DNA of 10,375 nt. It comes from an uncultured Bacteroidales bacterium. GTDB taxonomy: Bacteria; Bacteroidota; Bacteroidia; Bacteroidales; UBA932. Shown here piece after piece: positions 5,531 to 10,375 of the stretch. Position 1 is the stretch's first letter. Every line of letters begins with the position of its first letter. Under the pieces are notes generated by a model, which was not told where the DNA came from, ran no database searches, and was given only the letters and a program-made list of their open reading frames with translations. Location of the stretch: positions 1-10,375 of the forward strand of contig CAJOMB010000043.1 in assembly GCA_905235615.1 (NCBI GenBank). Direction: 5' to 3'. Made by a program: the position numbers and the translations under genes.

Positions 5531-7525
5531 TTCCAGGCCACGGGCACGCATCAGGGCAGAAGGGTCGGGATCGGCCCCGCGGAACTGCCTGTACAGGGTC
5601 ATGGGCTCTTCGGAGCCGCCCTTCTCCAAGAAGGTCTGGCGGAAAGCCTTGGCAGTGGCGGGGTTGAAGATGCCATCGGCCTTGAACTTCTCCCAGGCAT
5701 CCACGGCCAGCACCTCGCTCCAGAGGTAGCCATAGTAACCGGCGCTGTAGCCGCTGCCCATGATGTGGTTGAAGTAGGTGGTGCGGTAACGGGGGATGAT
5801 TTCGCCGATGAGTCCCATCTCGTCGCACACCTTGGTCTCGAAGTCGCGCACGCTCTGGGCGTCTGTGAACTGAGAGAGTTCCTCCAAGGACAGCTCGTGC
5901 CACTTCATATCCAGGATGGAGGCGGCGCAAAGCTCGCCGGTCATGAAGCCCTGGTTGAATTTAAGAGACTTCTGAATCTTTTCCACCAATTCGGCCGGAA
6001 TGGGCTCGCCGGTTTCCCAGTTGTTGGCGTAATTCACCAGAATCTCCGGCACAAAAGCGAAGTTCTCGTTGAACTGGGAGAACATCTCCACGAAGTCGCG
6101 GGCCACATTGGTTCCGCTTACCGTCACATAGTTGCACTGGCTCAGGAAGCCGTGCAGGGCGTGGCCGAACTCGTGGAAGGCCGTCTGCACGTTGTCAATG
6201 GTGAGAAGGCTGGGCTTGGGCTCGGTGGGGTCGTCTCCGGGGGCCGGGAAGTTGCATACGTTCACAATCACGGGACGCACACCGGTCTCCTGTTCACGGA
6301 AATTGTTCATCCAGGCGCCGCCACGCTTGGTGGGACGCACAAAGTAGTCGCGGTAGAAAATGCCAATAAGGCTGCCGTCGGCATCCGTAATCTTGTAGGC
6401 ACGGACGCTGGGCTGGTACACTTCCACCTCGCCCGTCACTTCCTCGAAGTGCAGGCCGTAAATCTTTTCGGCAGCCGTGAAAACGCCCTTCAGGACACTG
6501 TCGGCCTGGAAGTAGGGCTTGGTCTGGCTCTCGTCCAAGGCATATTTCTGAGCGCGGAGTTTCTCGGCATAGAAGCTCCAGTCCCAGGCCTTGATCTTGT
6601 GGCCGGCCATCTTTTCCATCTCCTTCACCTGGGCGTTGGCGCTGCGGATGGAAGCGTCCATGATGGGCTGCAGGAAGTTGTCCACCGTCTCGGGCGTGCC
6701 GGCCATCTTGTTGGACAGCTGGTAGGCCGCGAAGTTGGGGTAGCCCAACAACTCGGCCATTTCGGCCCTCAGGCGCAGGGTTTCCAGGACGATGGCGTTG
6801 TTGTCGTGCTCGTCCCCGTGATTGCCGCGGGTGGAATAGGCCAGGAACACTTCCTTGCGCTTCTCGCGGTCCTCGCAGGAACCCATGAAGTCGTAATACT
6901 CGCTCACGGTGATGCCGGTCTTCTCCTTGAAGGCATTGTTCTCCGCCAACAGGTTCTGGCCGAACTTCTGGGAAAGGGTGGCCAGACGGGTATTGATTTC
7001 CGCGAAGCGCTTCTTGGCGTCTCCCTGAAGGCCCACGCCATTCCGGATGAAGCTTTCATAGAGCTTCTTCACCACCATCTGCTGTTCGCGCGTGAGGCCC
7101 TCGGAAGCCTCGTAAACAGCCTTTACGCGGGCAAAGAGGTCTTCATTCATCATTATCTCGTTGGAGGCATCCGTAATCAGAGGAGTCACCTCTTCTTCGA
7201 TGGCCTGCATCTCGGGCGTGGAATCGCTCTCGGCAAGGTTGAAGAACACACCCTGCACCTTGTCTAAGATGGGGCTGGCGTTCTCGAAGGCCAGGATGGT
7301 ATTCTCGAAGGTGGGGGCGTCGGAGTTCTTCACGATAGCCTCGATATTGGCCTTCTGTTCTTCCAGACCGGCCTTGAAGGCGGGAAGGTACTGGTCCGTG
7401 GTAATCTTGGAGAAGGGAGCAGTCCCGTAAGGGGTGTCCCAATCCTGAAGGAAAATGTTGTCAGGAGTCTGATTGCAAGCAGTAAGCATGGCAAATGCAG
7501 CGAAATAGATAATTAAACGTTTCAT
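5528..7525 (-). CDS. dcp: M3 family metallopeptidase, Dcp-like dipeptidyl carboxypeptidase lipoprotein
   Basis: This is a 665-residue zinc peptidase of the M3 (thimet/Dcp) family, expected to remove C-terminal dipeptides from short peptides. The signal MKRLIIYFAAFAMLTAC (Cys17) marks a lipoprotein, probably periplasmic. The zinc site is HEFGH (His451, Glu452, His455) plus Glu480 in DFVEMFSQ, 29 residues after the first His as in Dcp. The substrate loop GYSAGYYGYLW lies near 590-600, and the protein ends with the usual RFRG-type and LMRARGLE C-terminus. Around residues 200-208 about 30-40 residues found in typical Dcp proteins (the DLAGLPE...WVFTL stretch) are missing in frame. The start ATG overlaps the TGA stop of the preceding gene as ATGA, so it is the third gene of an operon. 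Its TAG stop lies in the palindromic repeat. Confidence 0.93.
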   Translation of the reverse strand: MKRLIIYFAAFAMLTACNQTPDNIFLQDWDTPYGTAPFSKITTDQYLPAFKAGLEEQKANIEAIVKNSDAPTFENTILAFENASPILDKVQGVFFNLAESDSTPEMQAIEEEVTPLITDASNEIMMNEDLFARVKAVYEASEGLTREQQMVVKKLYESFIRNGVGLQGDAKKRFAEINTRLATLSQKFGQNLLAENNAFKEKTGITVSEYYDFMGSCEDREKRKEVFLAYSTRGNHGDEHDNNAIVLETLRLRAEMAELLGYPNFAAYQLSNKMAGTPETVDNFLQPIMDASIRSANAQVKEMEKMAGHKIKAWDWSFYAEKLRAQKYALDESQTKPYFQADSVLKGVFTAAEKIYGLHFEEVTGEVEVYQPSVRAYKITDADGSLIGIFYRDYFVRPTKRGGAWMNNFREQETGVRPVIVNVCNFPAPGDDPTEPKPSLLTIDNVQTAFHEFGHALHGFLSQCNYVTVSGTNVARDFVEMFSQFNENFAFVPEILVNYANNWETGEPIPAELVEKIQKSLKFNQGFMTGELCAASILDMKWHELSLEELSQFTDAQSVRDFETKVCDEMGLIGEIIPRYRTTYFNHIMGSGYSAGYYGYLWSEVLAVDAWEKFKADGIFNPATAKAFRQTFLEKGGSEEPMTLYRQFRGADPDPSALMRARGLE

Positions 7526-9150
7526 ATTCTGTAGAATAAATTAAGCAGGTAATTCCATCTGGGAAGGGGGATGCGGAGCTGTGCATTATTCAGGCGCACC
7601 TTGAGGCCGGAAGAGAAGCCCAGCACACCCTGGGGCAGTTTCCAGGAATAGCCGCCCTGAAAATTCAGGGACAGCGCATTGAGGAGGTACTGGGTATCGG
7701 CCGATACGGACGCCGCCCCCTTGTTCCACGAAAGCCCTCCGCTGTAGCGCCGGACAGGGCCCACCAGGGCCACGCCCTGCAGGGAGACGTTGGGGATGAT
7801 AAAGACGGGGGTGCGGAAACCCAGCTCCGCCCCCGGCGTCAGCTTCCCCTGTTTGGAGAGGAGGTAGCCGGTGGTACGCACGTTGATGCCGTTGGAGCTG
7901 TAGCTCCAGTTCAGGTCGGCCGACCAGCGGGGCCTCTGCTCCAGAGGAAAGCGGAACATACCGGCGCTCATCCAGGCCTTGGAATTTTTCATCTGGTACT
8001 GCACCTCGGTCTTGGCCTGCCAGGTGAAGTGATCGACGCCTGTCAGCCGCTGGTATCGGCCCTGCAGGGCGGCCCTCATTGACCAGCGCTGAATCTGGTA
8101 CCGGCCGGCAAACCAGGTCTCCGCCCGGTGGCCGGCACTGCCGCTCAGCACAACCTGCAAATCGGCCCCGCCGGAAAGGGTCCAATGCGCTCCTATCTTG
8201 CTCTGGAAGCCGCCGGCGGCATGCAGACGCTCATCGCCCTTCCCAAACTGCCCCAAGCCCGTAAAATAGGCGCTAAGGAGCTTGGATGGCTCGTACGTGT
8301 ATTTGAAGAAGGCGATGGGAGCATGGGTGTGCAGATAGGCTACGCTCAGGCGGCCCACCGAATCCAACTGCTTGTCCGCCCCCACATAGGCCGATACGGC
8401 ATTCCCCCGTACCAGACGGGAAAGGGCCGGGGTATGATAACTGGCATCGGCCGATATCACCCATCCGTCCTTGATCTTGTCTCCGGTAGAATAGGAGGCC
8501 TGGCCGAGGAAGTGGTACATGGCGTTGTTGGTGGTGAGGTTGGTGCGTAAACCGCTTCTGAGGGAGCCGGCGGTACCGTCTATGCTGGTGGTTCCGTACA
8601 GGCCGCCGAAAACGTCGTCCATGGCGGCGCCGTCCACCGTCTTATTGGCTCTGAGGGCCTCTGAAAGGCCTGTCTGCCAGAGGGTTTTCTGATCCAGGTG
8701 TACCCCGGCCAGGTAATAGTCCCGCTGCTCTCCGCGGACGTTTCTTTGCAGGGGGAAAGACGCGGCAGAGAGATTCTTCACCACGTCGGAAGAGCCGTGG
8801 GCGGCCTCCGGCTGCACGGCCGCGGCATGGGGCACGGACTGGAGCATCACGTTGAACACGTCCTTGATGCGGCCTTCAGCCACGGTTACGGACACCCGGT
8901 TTTCCAAGTAATCAGGGCTTTGGATAAGGAGGACATACTCCCCTGCTTCCACGCCCGTGAGGCGGAAGGCGCCTTTTTTGTCCGTCCGGGTTTCCGCCAC
9001 GCTGCGGGCCTGCCTGTACAGGCGAACCCGGGCGTTTTCCACGGGGTATCGGCCCGCCTTGGAAAGCACCTTTCCCTTGACGCCGGTCTCCTGCGCCCAC
9101 AGAAGGGTGGCCATCAGGAGCCCGATGACTATCAGCGCCAGTTTTCTCAC
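7522..9150 (-). CDS. Shortened TonB-receptor-like outer-membrane barrel with N-terminal regulatory-like domain
   Basis: This is a 542-residue predicted outer-membrane protein. A signal peptide (MRKLALIVIGLLMATLLWAQ) is followed by a carboxypeptidase-regulatory-like beta domain (about 22-104; VKGKVLSKAG...TDKKGAFRLTGVEAGEYVLLI). A stretch then matches the plug/barrel junction of Bacteroidales TonB-dependent receptors (DYYLAGVHLDQ, GLSEALRANKT, MDDVFGGLYGTTSI). The remainder is alternating beta strands ending LLNLFYRI. Receptors of this type are usually 850-950 residues. Most of the plug and many strands are absent, so active TonB-linked import is doubtful; a passive pore or a dedicated scaffold is possible. 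The start is GTG at 9150, overlapping the TGA of the upstream gene as GTGA, and gives an ideal signal peptide. Frame and composition look healthy, so this is not an obvious pseudogene. The substrate is unknown. Confidence 0.78.
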   Translation of the reverse strand: MRKLALIVIGLLMATLLWAQETGVKGKVLSKAGRYPVENARVRLYRQARSVAETRTDKKGAFRLTGVEAGEYVLLIQSPDYLENRVSVTVAEGRIKDVFNVMLQSVPHAAAVQPEAAHGSSDVVKNLSAASFPLQRNVRGEQRDYYLAGVHLDQKTLWQTGLSEALRANKTVDGAAMDDVFGGLYGTTSIDGTAGSLRSGLRTNLTTNNAMYHFLGQASYSTGDKIKDGWVISADASYHTPALSRLVRGNAVSAYVGADKQLDSVGRLSVAYLHTHAPIAFFKYTYEPSKLLSAYFTGLGQFGKGDERLHAAGGFQSKIGAHWTLSGGADLQVVLSGSAGHRAETWFAGRYQIQRWSMRAALQGRYQRLTGVDHFTWQAKTEVQYQMKNSKAWMSAGMFRFPLEQRPRWSADLNWSYSSNGINVRTTGYLLSKQGKLTPGAELGFRTPVFIIPNVSLQGVALVGPVRRYSGGLSWNKGAASVSADTQYLLNALSLNFQGGYSWKLPQGVLGFSSGLKVRLNNAQLRIPLPRWNYLLNLFYRI

Positions 9151-10211
9151 TTGGACAGGAGGATGAAGGTGGGATAGTGGTCGGAGTAACCGTTGATGAA
9201 CTTGCCGTTGGAGAAGGTGCGGTACGGCAGTCCCTTGTACTGGCCGCTCTGCTGGGTCATATAGGGCTTGGAGTAAACCGTACCGTAGTAATTCCCTTGC
9301 TTTTGAATCTTGAGGCCCTTCCCGTTCACCAGGGCTTCACTCACCAGGATGCAGTCGAAGATATTGGGGTTTCCCCTGTAATAGAGGGAGCCGATTCCGT
9401 TGTCCAGCATCTCCCAGAAGGGGTTGAAGAAGTCTCCCTTCTTCACGTCAGAGAGGTTGCGGCGGCCGTGGAGATACTGGGACAGGGAAGCATCGGCCGG
9501 ATTGTCGTTCATGTCTCCCATCACAATGCACTTGATACCGGGGTACTTCTTCTGCATCTGCATGGCATGGTTGTACACAATCTCCGCCGCACGAGCCCTG
9601 AGATCCTGTCCTTTGTCTCCCCTGCGGGAAGGAAAATGGCACACGTAAAAGGCAAAATGCTCCCCGTCGATGATGCCGTGGGCCATGAGGATGTCGCGGG
9701 TGCGGAAATCCTCCTGCTCCTGCTTGTTGTAAGTGGTTATCTCGATGGAGGTGTTGAAATCGTACGGGACGGCCTCGCTCTCCACCAGCTTCATGCGGGC
9801 GGGGTTGTACAGGAGGGCGCAGTCTATGCCGCGGCGGTCCGGGCTCTCGTAGTGCACAATCTTGTAGCCGGCATCAACCAGCTCCGGCTGGGCGATGAGG
9901 GCTTCCACCACCTCGCGGTTCTCCACCTCCGCCAGGCCCAGCACCGTATGCCATACGCCGTTGTCCTGCCGCATGTCCGCAATCACGCGGGCCATGTTGT
10001 GCAGCTTGGAGGCGTATTTCTCCGGCGTCCACTCGTTGGCGCCGTCCGGCAGGTACTCGTAGTCGTTCTTGCCCTGGTCATGGGTGGTGTTGAACAGGTT
10101 TTCCACATTGTAGAACCCGATGACGTGCTTCCCGCCATTCTTCTTCTTTGCACAGCCCTGCAGGGGCATCATGAGCATGACGGCCAGCACGGCCAGAATT
10201 GCCTTTCTCAT
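9147..10211 (-). CDS. Endonuclease/exonuclease/phosphatase-fold lipoprotein
   Basis: This is a 354-residue protein of the EEP (DNase I-like) superfamily. Using the ATG at 10211, the lipobox is MMPLQGC with Cys20; an in-frame TTG two codons earlier is less likely. Catalytic motifs appear in order: GFYNVENLFN (Asn35), LAEVEN (Glu95), RRGIDCALLY, CHFPSRR (His192), GDMNDNP (Asp233, Asn235) and GYSDHYP (Asp344, His345). A complete metal and His/Asp set suggests an active phosphodiesterase or phosphatase. A periplasmic nuclease or a phospholipid or sugar-phosphate phosphatase role is possible; substrate cannot be read. In many Bacteroidales this family is encoded beside TonB-dependent receptors, as here. 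It is first in a three-gene operon and shares a 4-nt overlap with the barrel gene. Confidence 0.9.
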   Translation of the reverse strand: MRKAILAVLAVMLMMPLQGCAKKKNGGKHVIGFYNVENLFNTTHDQGKNDYEYLPDGANEWTPEKYASKLHNMARVIADMRQDNGVWHTVLGLAEVENREVVEALIAQPELVDAGYKIVHYESPDRRGIDCALLYNPARMKLVESEAVPYDFNTSIEITTYNKQEQEDFRTRDILMAHGIIDGEHFAFYVCHFPSRRGDKGQDLRARAAEIVYNHAMQMQKKYPGIKCIVMGDMNDNPADASLSQYLHGRRNLSDVKKGDFFNPFWEMLDNGIGSLYYRGNPNIFDCILVSEALVNGKGLKIQKQGNYYGTVYSKPYMTQQSGQYKGLPYRTFSNGKFINGYSDHYPTFILLSK

Positions 10212-10227
10212 AATCAATTTGTTTGTG

Positions 10228-10235
10228 CAAAGTTA
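10228..10235 (-). promoter_or_regulatory. Bacteroidota -7 box for the EEP-barrel-peptidase operon
   Basis: The minus strand reads TAACTTTG, matching TAnnTTTG, ending 16 nt before the ATG at 10211. No good -33 TTTG is seen. Both later genes overlap their predecessor by 4 nt, so this is the only promoter candidate for all three. Confidence 0.55.
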
Positions 10236-10242
10236 ATGATTA

Positions 10243-10375
10243 TTTTGTGCCCGCCACCCTTCATGCGCACATATTTGGCCGATTTTGTGCTCATAACCCT
10301 CAATTTTCCGCTTTGGCGCACAAATACCCCGCCTTTTTGTGCGCATCGGGGGCAAAAAAGGCCGATTCCGCCCCC
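10243..10375. repeat. Structured intergenic repeat, copy 2, extending to the right edge
   Basis: Bases 10275-10346 align gaplessly with 361-432. The conserved hairpin is GCGCACAAA (10316-10324), an 11-base C-rich loop, then TTTGTGCGC (10336-10344). Further pieces of the same vocabulary flank it: TTTTGTGCCC at 10244, GCGCAC at 10265, and GGCCGATT at 10360 inside the loop of a GGGGGC/GCCCCC hairpin (10348-10353 with 10370-10375). The array probably continues beyond the window. No gene is visible in 10236-10375. Confidence 0.7.

Noticed and set aside
5765..7267. Plus-strand open frame of 500 codons opposite the M3 peptidase
   Set aside because: It is a shadow of the strongly biased codons of the peptidase gene. 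The product has no recognisable domain and no start context.
8128..8550. Plus-strand frame of 140 codons inside the barrel gene
   Set aside because: It has no family similarity and is fully contained in a supported gene with signal peptide and operon overlaps.
361..10346. The two direct repeats as ends of a mobile element
   Set aside because: No transposase or integrase lies between them, the copies are only about 75% identical, and the genes inside are ordinary metabolic operons. A dispersed repeat family is simpler.

Overview
The window looks like a chromosomal segment of an uncultured Bacteroidales-type bacterium (Bacteroidota). Four intergenic spots carry the Bacteroidota -7 promoter motif TAnnTTTG. 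Ribosome binding sites are inconspicuous, several products are lipoproteins with short lipoboxes, and the gene content (GH92 mannosidase, TonB-receptor-like barrel, M3 dipeptidase) is typical of gut Bacteroidales. Most of the window (about 1500-10200) is GC-rich with C/G-ending codons. The first 1.45 kb is visibly more AT-rich and looks like accessory DNA.

Left, accessory part (1-1460): the C-terminal, nuclease-like end of an AAA ATPase lies on the minus strand and runs off the left edge. It is followed by about 400 bases without a gene that hold a structured, palindrome-rich repeat. A higB-higA toxin-antitoxin module comes next, with its own promoter and a strong intrinsic terminator. The antitoxin has a long, unusual C-terminal extension.

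Middle, plus strand (1474-5418): a compact three-gene mannose unit with one promoter. It encodes a CBM9-like lipoprotein, a GH92 alpha-mannosidase lipoprotein and mannose-6-phosphate isomerase ManA. Gaps between the genes are 10 and 1 nt. The inferred logic is binding, then release of mannose in the periplasm, then conversion of mannose-6-phosphate to fructose-6-phosphate in the cytoplasm. Transporter and kinase are not in the window.

Between two convergent gene sets (5416-5530): a compound palindromic repeat whose two outer ends supply the TAG stop codons of both flanking genes and whose hairpins probably end transcription from both sides.

Right, minus strand (5528-10211): a three-gene operon read right to left. 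It encodes an endonuclease/exonuclease/phosphatase-fold lipoprotein, a shortened TonB-receptor-like barrel with an N-terminal carboxypeptidase-regulatory-like domain, and an M3 (Dcp-like) dipeptidase lipoprotein. Both junctions are 4-nt stop/start overlaps. Upstream of the operon, at the right edge, lies a second copy of the structured repeat seen at 361-432.

There is no clearly new defence or mobile system. The most interesting signals are the two repeat families, the modified HigA, the orphan nuclease-like domain and the reduced receptor operon.
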